From NCBI GenBank assembly GCA_036785325.1, contig JAXIVH010000043.1, positions 1,532,079-1,596,078 on the forward strand: a stretch of 64,000 nucleotides of DNA, read 5' to 3'. Within the stretch, counting starts at the first letter, position 1, and every line of letters begins with the position of its first letter. A program made the translations under genes and the position numbers. Shown piece by piece: positions 41,040-63,860 of the stretch. Source of the DNA: Urophycis tenuis. Taxonomy: Eukaryota > Chordata > Actinopteri > Gadiformes > Phycidae. The notes under the pieces were generated by a model that was not told the origin of the DNA, did no database searches, and was given only the letters and a program-made list of their open reading frames with translations.

Positions 41040-41310
41040 GCACCCCGCTAACAGGCTAAGTCCGCTAAAGGGAAAACCAGTTAGAATGCTAACCCAGCAA
41101 ACGGGCTAACCCCGCTACCAGGCTAAGCCCGCTAATGGGTAACCCAGTTAAAATGCTAACCTAGCAAATGGGCTAACCCCGTTAACAGGCTAAGCCCGCT
41201 AATGGGTAACCCAGTTAAAATGGTAACCCAGCAAACAGGCTAACCCCGGCTAATGGGCCAACCCAGGAAATTGGCTTACCGAGCTAACGGGCTAACCCCA
41301 CTTGGCTAAC
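41040..41310 (+). repeat. Degenerate repeat in usp15 3' UTR
   Basis: Imperfect units such as ggctaaccccgctaccaggc and taagcccgctaatgggtaac. Looser gctaa-rich sequence continues to about 41610. Confidence 0.8.
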
Positions 41311-42615
41311 CCTGGCCTCGTCAGTGGGTTAACCATGGTGGTCAGGCACTGACCCGTTCCACACAAACAGGAAAATCTTTGCTTGTTTTTGCCCATCTGA
41401 TGCTAATGGACTAACCCGGCCTTATGCTACTGTGTTAACCCATCCAGCACCAAACTGGCTAAAGTGCTAAGCGAGCTGGTGCTAAAGCAGTGCTCTAGTT
41501 TGTGCTGTATTGCTAACCAACGTAGTGAGGGTAGACCTTGGCTGTGCTAAAGTGCTAAGCTAGCTGGTATTTAAGTGCTAAACTAGCTGGGGGTAAAGTG
41601 ATTGGGGCTAAGGCCGTAAGACAGCTGGAGCTAAAGCGTCTGTAGCGGAGGAGACTGGCCAAAGGGGGGCGCTGCTGTGGGCTTCCAACTGCAAGGGTAC
41701 ACGACACAATCAGGGTCTCCCGTGGATGGACTCACTGTGTGCCAGCGTGGATGTGTGTGTGTGTGTGTGCGTGTGTGCGTGCGTGTGTGTGTGTGTGCAC
41801 GTGAAAGCATCATTAGTTTATTCTTTTTTTTTTTTAAAGAATATAATAATTTTCCATCCTTAACAATTTCAAAGGCCAGCGCATTGCATTCAAGATCTCT
41901 CTGCCTGTTGTGGGTTTTAAACACTTTGGATATTCTTTGAGGACTCTTCTGACGCCATATCTCTCCTCCTCTTCCTTCGCCCTTTGAGCTTGACTTCCTT
42001 ATGTACATATTTTAACACTGGTTTTTATGTGTGTGATGATGAGTTTTGAATTGAACAATCACAACCTTCAACTCCCCCTTGCCCCATTTTGTTTTTAAGT
42101 ATTATTTTATGATTGCCCGACAAACTGCAAACATGTTGGAACACAAAATGTCTGACCATAGCTTGTAAGCTGCCTGCTTCCAAACCCCCAACCTGTTGCC
42201 GTGGTGGAGAAACTAGAACCAAACCACAAGGTGGCGCCAGACACGCGCCACGCACTGGCTGCTTCTGATCGGCTCCCAAAAATCAGCAATTGTAGTGCCA
42301 CGCGTTTGCTGTCCTGACTGTTTATTTTTAGCCTTTGGTTCAAATTGAAAAAAGTAGCCAAACTGTGCAAAGCCGCGTGCTGCTGCTAATACCGGCGCTA
42401 GCTAATCTTGCTAACGCGGCGTCGTCCACAAGACAAATCATCACTGTATTGGTTTCTGGTCCAGCTACGCTTCTGACTTTCTTTAGTAAACACTGCACCG
42501 TCTGTAGGCGCCTTTTTAATGGCAGGATTGAAACATTATTCAGCTAACGCTGCTGCAAAGCAGGTGGCACACCTTGCTAGTTTACCACAAGTAGTGCCCA
42601 AATATGTTGTTTTTT

Positions 42616-42647
<32 letters not shown>

Positions 42648-43287
42648 TCATGCAACGTTAGCAGCCTACCTCATCAGTTCTGCTTCCCGGTTCACCGTTG
42701 ATGGCGGGTGTAAGGTTCTCCTGATTTTAATCTGCATCTAACTTTCCATCCTGCTTCTTCTCGCTCTGTGGGTCATCACCTCGGCCTTAACACCTGATCT
42801 CAACCTCCAGCCGCCTGGCTTCTGCACGGCGGCAGCACACGCTACGCTCACGTCACGATTACTTATACTGCACCCAGGAGTCACTTTCTTAGCCACTAGG
42901 GGGCAGAATGTATGCCAAGTTAAGTGACCTGGCTGTCACCATCCCCCACCACCCCCACCTTCCAATCTCCATGAAACTGAATGTGATGAATTCATCTTTA
43001 ACGTCAGCTGGACATGAACGTCATAGGCTGACTGCATATAGTGTGTGTGGGTGGGGGGGGGGGGGGGGGGGGGGATATGCTCCATAAAGCTGCACATCTT
43101 CATTAATCCTCATACAATAACGTCACTGATCTATTGGACATACAGTAACCGTATTGGGGCGTACTTTTATCGGATTGGATAGACGCTAACATATGTTACT
43201 GTCACCTTGTCAATGCTAATAATAATGGAATGCGCCCACCCCCCCTTCTCTGGGGCTGAGTCCTGTGTCCAGTCACACAGTCCCAGC

Positions 43288-43378
43288 GGGGACCCTTGGT
43301 GGGGACCCTTTGTGGGGACCCTTTGTGGGGACCCTTGGTGGGGACCCTTTGTGGGGACACTTGGTGGGGATGCTCTGG
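43288..43378 (+). repeat. 13-bp minisatellite, about 7 copies
   Basis: ggggacccttggt / ggggaccctttgt units in the distal usp15 3' UTR. Confidence 0.88.
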
Positions 43379-43858
43379 AGGTTCCCGCGGTGACGACAGC
43401 TTCACGTGCACTGATGTTCACGACGGCGCGCGCCGTGCGGCGTGGTGGGGGGCGGCCGATGTGGCGCGCTGCTCTAGGCTTCTACAATACTGTACATACG
43501 AGTTCACTCTGTGAGTGCACAATTTGATAAAGTTTATTTATTTATATGTACGCATTTAATAATAAACATTAAGTATTTAAGAACTTGGCAGGAGCTTTAA
43601 CGGTGTCACGGGCGTACACCGGGGGGTGGGGGGGGGGGGGGGGGGAACGGGCTGACGTCTTGCCCCCGAGCTCTTGTTTAAATGGGGGATATTTTTTTAT
43701 TGCTTATGTCCTCTGCGGACCCGTTTGGTGACACGGACCCAGACATCCTTGCATGACGTCATGTGGGTGGGTGCAGGGGAGGGGGTCCAAGTTTTGCTGC
43801 ACTTGAGTTCACGTGGGTTTACATTTGAAACGTGCATGTGTATTTATACACAGTATTC

Positions 43859-43864
43859 AATAAA
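43859..43864 (+). terminator. usp15: Candidate usp15 poly(A) signal
   Basis: AATAAA followed by gttgtgtaaaag and a downstream T-rich element. A more proximal AATAAA lies at 43561-43566, so alternative 3' ends are possible. Confidence 0.5.
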
Positions 43865-44249
43865 GTTGTGTAAAAGCTGCCCTGGACTTCTTGCTTGTCC
43901 TCCTTTAGCTGTAGTTTATCACCAAAATATTTGTGTTAAATGTACTAATGAATGCCAAATGTGTTCCAATTTGTAGAATACTATTGTTAAAGTGTATTGT
44001 CTTGTATTTTGCGCTAACATACGGTTCTCCCTGAAACCCTCAAATGTTTCTGAAAATTGATATTTCCTTTCAGTCATGTTTTGTTTTGATGAAGCCTATT
44101 CATGCCTGCTCACAATTTATCTGCTATGAAACTAATAATAGGATGAATAACTCAAGCAATGGACATTGCATAGAAAATCTGGATAATGGTCAATATGCGT
44201 TGAGCATCATGTTGCGTGTGCACACGACGCCCCCTACTGAATGTCAGCC

Positions 44250-45096
44250 GCAATAAATACCTCCTACAGCACCCACTCATTCGCTCCGTCCAATCGGAAG
44301 CTGGAGAGGACGGGCTGGCCACGCCCATTCTGACGCTACGCGCGAATTTTATCCACGGATCCTTGAGAGATTCCTTCATTTTCCACGCAGGACGCTGACA
44401 GGAGGAGTGTGGAGCAGACACACGGCGTACGGGAGGATGGAGAAGTCTGCATCTCTTTGAGTCGTCTCTCGGGCACCGCTATGGATCCACACGCAGGATT
44501 GCTCTGATTCAGCCGTGGTTTCATCGCCAGACTGCGGGTGTTTCTCTGTCCAACAGGGCCTGATGATGAGGGATGTTTGGACGCGATTTTTGAAAATGCC
44601 TTTTAATGTTGCCTTAGAAGTCGCATCGCCATGCACCTTTTTTGAAAAAAGATGTTTAAATGCAGAGCCACATGCGTTGGTTGTGGCGCGCAACTGTAGC
44701 GTCCTCTCTATTGAAGCGGTCTCATCCATTATTATGCTAATGCAATTCAAACGTAACGAGAGGAAATCGCGTTTTTACTGAAAACGGGCAGCCTTTTCGT
44801 CTAACGATTTCCCCCTAAACGAAGGGAGGCATTGTCGGCATGCCGTTGTGTTCAGGGTATCTACGGAGAGCCAAAGGCGGCGCGGGGCTCTCCCAGTCTT
44901 GGGTGGGGTGCTCGTCTTGGCTACCACGTGCGGCCACGTTTTGAAGCGATATAATGGTGCGCTTTTACGCACAGCCGCACAACGAAGGATGAACAGCGGG
45001 TGCGCCGCAGTAAAGACGGCCCGGGGTCCAGAAGGAGACTGCGACCCAGACAGACGTCTAGACAGCCGTCTGGAGTGACGTTTGGACTGGCCAGGC
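44250..45096 (+). promoter_or_regulatory. CpG-rich region upstream of let-7i (candidate pri-miRNA promoter/exon)
   Basis: Local CpG density is clearly above the flanks (for example around 44340, 44690, 44870-45060). It contains a perfect E-box cacgtg at 44925-44930. No protein homology in any frame. Position immediately upstream of let-7i suggests primary transcript promoter or exon sequence (inference). Confidence 0.4.
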
Positions 45097-45184
45097 GCCG
45101 GCTGAGGTAGTAGTTTGTGCTGTTGGTTGGGTTGGCACGTTACCCGTTGATGGAGATGACTGCGCAATCTACTGCCTTGCCGGC
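45097..45184 (+). ncRNA. let-7i: let-7i microRNA precursor
   Basis: The mature 5p arm at 45103-45124 starts tgaggtagtagtttgtgctg, identical to vertebrate let-7i. The 3p arm at 45160-45181 reads ctgcgcaatctactgccttg. The arms fold into the let-7 hairpin, closed at the base by gccggc (45097-45102) with gccggc (45179-45184). The loop keeps a GGAG motif (45152-45155), the known LIN28 zinc-knuckle site in let-7 precursors. The 3p arm differs from my memory of human let-7i at one base (T for G), turning a U-G wobble opposite position 12 into U-U. let-7 represses growth and LIN28/RAS-type targets (family knowledge). Position between usp15 and convergent ppm1h matches human 12q14. Confidence 0.96.
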
Positions 45185-45299
45185 GATGGTCCTTCACGAC
45201 ACTTGGACATCTCAGGTGTTTCCTGTCAGCCCAGTGATGAGAAAGGGGAAATAATAACCGCATTACCCCCTCCGATCTGGTTTATTGAACAAGACTGTG

Positions 45300-48200
45300 C
45301 GATAGGGGTTTGGGGACTTGGGACTACTTAGCCTGTATTCAATGCCAAATGCAATGGGAGCTTTTCGTCTAATAAAGAACCCCCTATATGCACTTGCGGT
45401 TTACGTTTGGTCTTTTCAACGAAGTGTTTGCATTATGTTTACCACACGTGTAGGCTATGAGCCGAGTTGCGGTGCAATCTTTAATTAACTTGGCTTATTC
45501 TGGATACTTTAGGGAGGCCTTACCATTACTTTAAACCTTTTAATGTGTGAACACCGCAGATTGAAAATCTATATAATCCGGACATAATTGTGTACAATAG
45601 TCTCTTACGCAGGCCTACTGTGTTGAAACTAAATACATTTACATCCTTCCTAGTTGTCTCATATTTAATACTCTGATTACACGCAAACGTGTGTTTTGGT
45701 TATAAAACCGACAATGAAAGAGTATTTGAGTTGCGTTCAGGTAAATATAGACGGCTAGATTAACACTGAGTGATGCAACTGTGCCGTTGGGTCTCATCTG
45801 AACGTCAGTAAATTGTGATTAAGCCAAGGAAACACGTCAATAATGAGTCAGACGAAAATATATTGATTCTTCTTATTGTACAAGTTTGGAAAAAAACACT
45901 GAAGGTAAAGACCACTGACAAGACCCCAATATCTGGGAAAAAAAACATGAAAAATATCTTTCTTGAATAATAACTTGTTTTTTTAATAAATAAAAAAAAA
46001 CATGTACATTTCACATTCACAAATAAAACAAGCAGAAAAGTACAACGGTGGAAGATGGTCACTTTAAACATCTTTTCAGAGGGTCACTTCAAAGGGTCTT
46101 CCCCAAGGCTGGGACCCCTCTGATGTCGAGTGAGAGATCGCAGTGCAATAGGTCCTGAACAGAAGCCTGTCTTACAGGTCAGGAGAAGTGTAACCAAACA
46201 CTTTGAAAGGACTATCTTACAGACTGTGTTGTTGAATCGCTAGTACAATCCATTTATAACCTACACTATGGCGACATCACAGATGGGGGGTGTCCATCAA
46301 GGCGTATGATAGGCCAGTCAAACTGTCCATCATCCATCTTGGTGGAGATGTCACTCCCACGGGTGATGTCATCCACATACAATAGGGACCCTTTACAATC
46401 CAAACCAACCACAACACACCTTTTAGATGTTTTGGGCCTGGGTCTGCTCCAGAGAATATGGTGAAGTGGTATTTCGCAGACCCTTGACTGGTCAACTGGT
46501 GTTACACAACAGTCACACCTGAGTTGAGGGTTGGCTCACACGACCAGACGAATATACAAAAACAAAGAGATACATCAATAAATGTTCTTTGACATGAACA
46601 TGAGGAAAAAGGCCCTAATGAAATGATGGGTAGGTTTTCCACTGCAGGTAGAAGGATGAACATTCAACACACGGCACACATTAAGGCCCCAAAGACAGCC
46701 AGCATCATTAAAACTAGTGTACACTGACCCGGCCAAAGCCTAGGATGTCCACATAGAAACTAAACCAAAAGTCCTTCTCACAAACGTCTAGTGAGTGCTA
46801 TCCCTTTTTCCAACTTAAAACTCACCAAATTGAAATCTGAAACGTGAATATCAGATATTGCAGAAACACAAAGTATAAAATACAACGAAAGACTGCTGTT
46901 TTGGGGTTATAAAATAGCTTATTTCATGGAGGAAAAGACAGAGTGGAAGAGACCCTATTCCCCTAGCAGCCATGTTGGTTGGCTGCTGGGTGGGGACATA
47001 GATCCTTTAGAAACCCGGGAAACTCAAAGCATTGTTTTCCATTTCCCTGTCCACGTGGGTGGCAAGTACCGCACAGATTAATCCCCCCTCCCACAAGGCT
47101 TTCCACCAGAGGTTCCCCCAAAGGTTTAAGAAGGTTTCCCTTGACCGACTAGCCAACATGGCCGCTGGGTTCATAAGGTCGATTTTCATGCAAAGTCGGC
47201 TAAAACAAATACGTGGGACGAAACGTATCTTAAGCTCCCTTGACATTAATAAACCACAAATACGTTCAACTGTAAATTACGATCTTTTCATGGAAATAGA
47301 AATACTTGCACCGTAAAATAAATTAAGTACGTTTAAATGAGTGTAACCGTGACGATGTCGGCTGCCGACTGGACAGAAACCAGTGGGAGACGATGGTTGC
47401 TTCAGTACATGGAGCCCGTCCCTAACGTCATAATGGCACATATTCCTTCACCCATCGCATGCCTCCCTGGTCCTCTTTGGATACAACCTGCTACACTGGG
47501 GCCTCAGCCCTGCGGCTAAGCTAGCAGCACTTTTAGGAAACTGTCGTTTTCGTGAATGCAGACCTTTGAAAGCGTTGGCTAACAAGCTAATCGCCACAAG
47601 TTAAATGCTAATCAGCTCCATTTTCTAAAACCGTTTACATCCATTATACCATCCGACAAGTATCGATCTACAACTCGAGTCCTAACCCAGTCCAAGTCCT
47701 AACCCAGTCCTAGTCCTAACCTAGTCCAAGTCCTAACCTAGTCCAAGTCCTAACCCAGTCCTAGTCCTAACCCAGTCCAAGTCCTAACCCAGTCCTAGTC
47801 CTAACCCAGTCCAAGTCCTAACCTAGTCCAAGTCCTAACCTAGTCCGAGTCCTAACCCAGTCCTAGTCCTAACCTAGTCCAAGTCCTAACCCAGTCCTAG
47901 TCCTAACCTAGTCCAAGTCCTAACCCAGTCCTAGTCCTAACCTAGTCCAAGTCCTAACCTAGTCCAAGTCCTGCGCCCATGTTTTAAAAAATATGGGCAC
48001 AGTTGTAATATCTAAGTCTAAATCTACTCCTCAAAATCTTCAGCATGGCTAATATGAGTTTCAAAGTCATCAGCTTTTCAGCTTCTCCCTTCCATTCAGC
48101 ACTTTCTATAGGCTGAAACTATGACAAACTGCACCTCACAAATACTCTTAATGTGTAAACATTCCCATTTCTGTCTGAAAGGGAATATCAACCCCCCCAT

Positions 48201-50129
48201 CCCTAAACCTGTAGGGAATAGACCACACCAACCCAATCCCTGACCAATAGGAGCGTGGTAGGGTCCTACTCTGGGCTTGTGAAGCCCAATGCAACTGTGA
48301 TGAAGGGCGATACAAATACGGTTGAGTTGAAGCAAGATTGTCAACGGAAAATTTGATTGACTTGACTTTGATTGACTTCAGATTTGTTTTTAGGAAACCT
48401 CGCAAACGATACGAGTTAGAATCATGAGGCCTTCTTTACCCATAATCCACCTCTTCAGCTCACGAGTGTGGATGGATTCCTGGGCGCACACCTCAGAACT
48501 CAAGGCCCTGCTGTCTCTTCTGCAACACACTGACCCTGAATCATATATAAGAAGTCCAATCCCCCAAACTCCTTCAAAACACCATACCAGCATACTAAAC
48601 AGTAGGCCCGTACGTAGTATGTAGTATTGCCAAAATCATATTACTATCCAGAAACACCACAAGCTAACGCTTTAGACGTGTCCAGTCACGGTGTAGTTAC
48701 ACATGTAGTAAGCCATGTAACACTATCTAACATCATGTAGTTCAGATGCAGCAGCGTCGTGGAACAGCCCGTGCCTACAGCGCGGTTAGGGTCAGTGCTG
48801 GCCTTCGCCAGGCTCCCTGGTCACATGATAAGAGGTATTCTGAGGAACGGGGGTTTCACTGTGCGCTAACCTGGCGCTCACACGGAAACGCCGCGTGTGG
48901 CGTTCAGGGCGGCGGCGGTCCTTCTGCGGCCGTACAGCCGGGTCCTCAAGCAGACAGCGTGGACAACTCTGGGTCTGGACTCTGCATCCGGTCGGACCGA
49001 GGTGCGACAGGACTGGATTACTTTTGTATTGTTGTGTATGCTCATGCACTACGTCAAATGGGAGTTCATAGAATATAAAAACCTCAGGAGGGCGGGGACT
49101 CGTCAAAGTGACAGACAGACAATCCAATCGATTGGTTCAGTTGCTGCTCTGTGTCACCAAAAGGTCTTTTCTCACGTCTCAAGTGGGCGTGTCCACACAG
49201 ATGTATTATGGACCGACCTACCCAGTGGACTGTACCAACCAAGGCTGATCTACCCAGTGGACTGTACCAACCAAGGCTGATCTACACTAACCTTTTCTTT
49301 GTGCACTGGTGGTCACCGTCTCCTAAATCACCACACGTTGGCGGTTTCTAGAGAACTGAGTCACTACCCATCTGGTTGAGAAGATGTTTGCTTCACGTGG
49401 AAGCCAGAAGCACCATCAGCACCTGCCTCTCTTTAATCTAGAGCAGAAAGATCTTCCAACCTCCACTGCTGTAGTGCAGGCCTACCATCACTTACAGCTC
49501 CTTCTCACGACCCCTCTCCCACCCAACCTCCGTCACCACCACTGGGAGGAGATCTGAAAGGACTCCAGAAGGTGTCGTGTGGAGGACCTTACACGTTTCC
49601 TTCACAAATTCCTCCCGATGCTTTTACAATAAGAAGAATTGGGCTGTGCTTTGTCGAGTTTCTTTTGGGAGGAACGTGAGGCTGAGGAAGAGCACGGGAG
49701 GAAGAGGATGAGAGGAAGTTCATATCACAAAACAGGGAGTGCTCTCAGGGTAAGTGCTAGGCGGAACCAGGAGCAACAACACAAAACGGTTCTTCTTGTG
49801 GTTCTCACTTCCTGCTTCTGCCTGACCAGCACCCGAGAGCAGCTTCAGTTTAGCATCCACACGCTGCCAGGGTGGGGTGGAGGGGGTGGAGGGGGGGGGG
49901 GGACGCCACTTGCATCCAAATCCATTATTATCCATGGTTTTTCATTTCCCAGAAGGCCGATGGTGTCCTGACCAAGGTGCTCCCAGAGAAGCAGCACAGA
50001 GCTGGAGAGCGAGGACCATCTCGCCCTTACTGACAACATCAAAAAAAAGAAGAGGATTTCAAGGCCTACAGTCCGGACGCCTTCACAGAGCAGCGGTTGC
50101 TTGTTGCGGTGGTCTCCGGGGGGGGGGGT
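45300..50129. other. let-7i to ppm1h interval
   Basis: 4.8 kb without a recognised protein-coding exon. The part next to 50130 may be ppm1h 3' UTR (minus strand), but I cannot place its poly(A) site. It contains the 17-bp minisatellite at 47690-47975 and a short duplication at 49220-49282 (ctacccagtggactgtacca twice). Confidence 0.5.
47688..47975. repeat. 17-bp minisatellite
   Basis: About 17 copies alternating aagtcctaacccagtcc and tagtcctaacctagtcc. Confidence 0.93.
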
Positions 50130-60356
<10,227 letters not shown>

Positions 60357-60760
60357 GTTGGCGCTGCGTCGCGGCGGCGGCGGTAGCGGCTGGTTTTCCG
60401 CGGAGCGACGTGCGGCGCCGCGGCTCCCCTTGCCCGAGTTTCCCCCCAGCGCGACTGCGATAGAACCGACAACCCCCCCTCCCTTCAGCCACACGCTCTA
60501 CGGCTTCATCCGGTGGCGGCAGCTGGGGCTTTGATGATGGTGATGATGATGATGACGGTGCCGATGATGATGATGGTAATAACAGCTCTTAGTCCTCATG
60601 AAGGCGGAAATACATTTGGAGATTAACGGGTCATGTGATACCCTGGGTTGGATTTGGTCGCGACGAGCTGCTTATCCTCCCGAAGGTGGACAGTGGTACT
60701 TATCGCGATACTTGGAGCCACTCTCGTGCAATGCCAACACTGAGTAAAGGCTGTGATCCG
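60357..60760 (-). promoter_or_regulatory. ppm1h: ppm1h 5' UTR and promoter, CpG island
   Basis: The CpG-rich stretch continues from exon 1 to about 60530, followed by ATG/ATC trinucleotide repeats (60534-60580). No TATA box recognised. Promoter role inferred from position. Confidence 0.45.
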
Positions 60761-61707
60761 AAGAGCGTGTGTGTGGTTGCGCTCCACCAGCGCCTCTAAA
60801 GCCCCCAGATTAGGATCAGTGTCAAATATACTACCGGCTCGAACTTGAAGCTTTTCTGTAAATAAATACCTGTTTATGAATTCTAACCACGAATGAACGA
60901 CCTGAAACTAAACCCACTGTCTTCTGTTAAAACGAGAGACTCTGCTGTCGTATAGCCGCGAGTTGAGACATAACATCAATGTAAATAAATAAAACAAATA
61001 GGTTGTGTCTGAGTGGAATTTGAGTGGTCTTTGTCAGTGCATGTTATGAATGGATTGAATAAAAGTACACCGCAGAACAGTATTCAGTTTCCAAAAACAA
61101 ACAAACAAACAAAAGTCGTTTTTTACGCCACAGAACAGTAGAAAACCCTTTATGTAATACACCCAGACTGTCACTAGATGGCGCCAGTGCACCGGGGCAT
61201 CATGCCCCGTCGCCAGTGGGAAACGTTGTATACACTATGCACGTTTCTGCAAACCACGGATAGGCATTCTAGATACGTCTATGTCGACGTAATAGTGTGC
61301 AGACTCGTCGCCAGACCTTAGTCTTAAGGGGGGCATATCAACTTCATGGGAGGGCACCATTATTTCAGCTATATATAGTTTATTCGCGCAGCACTGATAC
61401 ACGTAACCATCACGTTAAACATTACCAACAGCAAATATGACCAGCTATATAGCCTATATAGCATCATTCCTCGTAATTTGAAGTATAACACTGAAGCAAT
61501 ATCCACAAAACACTTGACTATGCAACATAGATGTAACACCAGAACGTCTCTCAAACTGAAAAAGCACCACGGCGGGTGCATTTTAAAACAGTCAACAGAG
61601 GGATATGCATTTCCATTGCGCCCGCACACATACACATACAGACACACACGCACTTTGATCCTACTTTTAGTGGAGGCAGTGCTGTCCTCTCATTGGTCCA
61701 TCCTGTG

Positions 61708-63003
61708 TCAGTACCGCGGGAGGCGGCGTTTCTCCGATCTGAACCTCCTCATCAACGAATCCTTCCACTGGGACTTGAACCTGTGAGTGAGGTCCTTTTC
61801 AAAAGCGAGCTGAATCAGCTGGGCCTTGCGTCTGTGCAGCATACTGCGCCGATGCTCCGAGAACACGTCTTTGAGCGTGGAAAATGAGTTTTCACATACT
61901 GCTGTGGAAGCTCCTTAAGTTAGAGCAAGGGTGAATGCTGTGACAACAGTCGGCATAGCCTGGAGAGCACAGTTGAATGTGCGAAGGATGTTGGCTACTG
62001 TCCATTTTCCATCTTCGGGGGGGACCGGGGTGTCGGGTCATTTTCTTAGCCAAGAACACGCGGGCCACAGCATATTCAGATTCAACCACATCAGCTCCAG
62101 CTAATTCCAGTAGAGGGGTTACCTTTGATGGGTCCAGGAAATTATTCTCGGCCTCTGGATCCAGAGCAGCCAGTGCGCCAATGAGCTCGCTACTGCGCTC
62201 TCCAAAACGCGCATCCATCTCTCCTTGCACAGCATCGATAACACTGTAAAATAACCTCTTGAACTCAGTCTTTTCGTCTATGTCACTCTGTGCTTGCCCA
62301 ATTGTTTCTTCAACTGCAAATTCACGGAGGTTCTTGTTAACTGTGCGTCTTCTCTTGCTTGGACCGGGGCTGGTCACTGGCACAGCCTCGCCGGCCGTGG
62401 CTGGAGGAGCGCAGAGATCCCACAGCGGAGAAAAAGCATTTTCTGTGCGCAAGAACAGCCCCATGGAGCTATTGTCATCTTGCACACTGGCAAAACCAGC
62501 ATTATCTCCACGTAACGGCAGTTGATTGACCACTAAAAACTCGATCATATCAATTATGTCTGACATATAGTATCTGTTGCGAGCCAGTTGCTCTGAATTT
62601 AACAGAGTGGAAATCTCTTTTACTGTCTCTCTGCGTTTTTCTGAATCCCTCCACATTGCTTCACAGGCTAAATGCTCCTTTGAAGCCGCATGCTTATTTA
62701 AGCCCTTGCCTATTTCAATGGCATGTTTCCAGTCATTAAATCCCTTTATGGAGAAGGCCGCGTCTGATGATGAACTGAATTTTCTGCAGGCATAACAAAA
62801 TGCTGCGTCCTTTTCTACGGAGTACTCAAGCCAGTCCCTGTTCAAATACCAGCTGGAGGAAAATGACCGTTTTTTTTAGCCAAACATTTTGACAGGGTAT
62901 TTTTTCAAGACAACCTGTTTGGGGTCGTCTGTGCCGAGGTCACTCACAGATGCAACAGGCAGCTGTGGCCCCAATACTGCCCCAGTCGAGGGTGCACTTG
63001 ACC
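61708..63003 (-). pseudogene. hAT-type transposase remnant (ZMYM1-like, TTF zinc finger)
   Basis: Minus strand, in order: SDLGTDDPKQVVLKKYPVKM FG then stop (62878-62876). Next SSSWYLNRDWLEYSVEKDAA FCYACRKF (TTF-type zinc finger) and GFNDWKHAIEIGKGLNKHAA. Then VNKNLREFAVEETIGQ and PLLELAGADVVESEYAVARV. A frameshift follows near 62005, then NSFSTLKDVFSEHRRSMLHR RKAQLIQLAFEKDL, the hAT C-terminal dimerisation region, ending RRLPRY and TGA (61710-61708). A stop at about 61917 precedes that block. The catalytic DDE core expected between GLFL and SKRRRTVNK is missing, so this is an internally deleted, dead copy. Confidence 0.82.
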
Positions 63004-63727
63004 TGCTGCTGGTAGCCAGCAGCAGGTATATTTACTACACACCACATGTTTGATATTTCATACGTGGAAATGTTTTTAAAAATATTCAAATCGTATACAT
63101 AGTTTACATGCAAATGTGCACCAAAATATTAATGTATTGTTATTATTATTATTATCATCATCATCATCATCATCATCATTGTTATTATTAACAACCCCAG
63201 ACTTCATTGGTACTTGTGTCTTGTGATCTTGTGACGTTCTTGTGACGCTGTGATGAGGTGAGCTTATGTTTAGAGCATAAGCAAGCACTTCAACCATGAG
63301 GAGACCTCAGTGGAAGAGTATACATACAATTCATCCAATGAGCAAACTACCCTAACATGGAAATACGCTTCAAGTGCTAGAAACAAGGGTCTCACGTGAA
63401 TTTATGTAATGGGCCAAGAGGCAGCCTGAACAGATTCGTACTCAGCAAGTGACAGAAGATGTGTACGTTTTGGGCTGTCCTGTCAGCTGCCCCCCTTCAG
63501 CCTAAACAGTACAGTGTGGCACAGCTGCACTCTGGATGGGCTGAAGATGTCCAATGGCACGGGCAGGGAGACCAGCAAGAAGGGCAGGCTGCGGTAATCT
63601 GGGCACACGGTCTCCATCTGAACAATTCCTCCTTCCTCTCTTCAATTAAGCGTTGTGTGTTGGAACCTCGTTTGTAGTCCATGACTCCACCCACCTCCAT
63701 GTCTGGCCATAAAGGTTCCAGAGGTCA

Positions 63728-63860
63728 GTGGCACCCCGGTCGCTGACCTGCTAGAGCCCGTGCCATTAAGGCTCAGTTCAACCCAGGTTCAAGCCCAGCC
63801 CGCAGCCATTTGCTGCATGTCTTTCCCTCTCTGTCTCCACCATACTTTCTTGTCTAATAT
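63728..63860 (+). mobile_element. tRNA-derived SINE
   Basis: Plus-strand relative of the copy at 22930-23075: caccccggtcgctgacctgc (A-box region), ccattaaggct, aggttcaagccc (B box) and ccatttgctgcatgtctttc. Precise ends unclear. Confidence 0.6.

Larger units (their letters stand above)
40935..43870 (+). other. usp15: usp15 3' UTR
   Basis: About 2.9 kb from the stop to the poly(A) signal, inferred from the lack of other genes. It contains a gctaacccag/gggctaacccc repeat (41040-41310), (GT)n at 41754-41797, a T run at 42619-42641, G runs at 43047-43073 and 43620-43645, and a ggggacccttggt repeat at 43288-43375. Confidence 0.6.

Noticed and set aside
44216..45263. Several open frames on both strands around let-7i
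   Set aside because: CpG-rich sequence with few stops; none shows protein homology, and the region is better explained as the let-7i primary transcript or promoter.
47688..47975. Telomere-like cctaa-containing repeat
   Set aside because: The period is 17 bp (agtcctaacccagtcc-type), not the vertebrate 6-bp telomere unit.
48746..49280. Overlapping open frames suggesting a small gene
   Set aside because: GC-rich but no conserved motif, no convincing splice structure and no homologue recognised.
60357..60494. N-terminal extension of ppm1h by 46 codons
   Set aside because: The frame is open upstream but has no ATG there, only a GTG at 60494 preceded by TAG. The MLTRVKSAV start matches the family.
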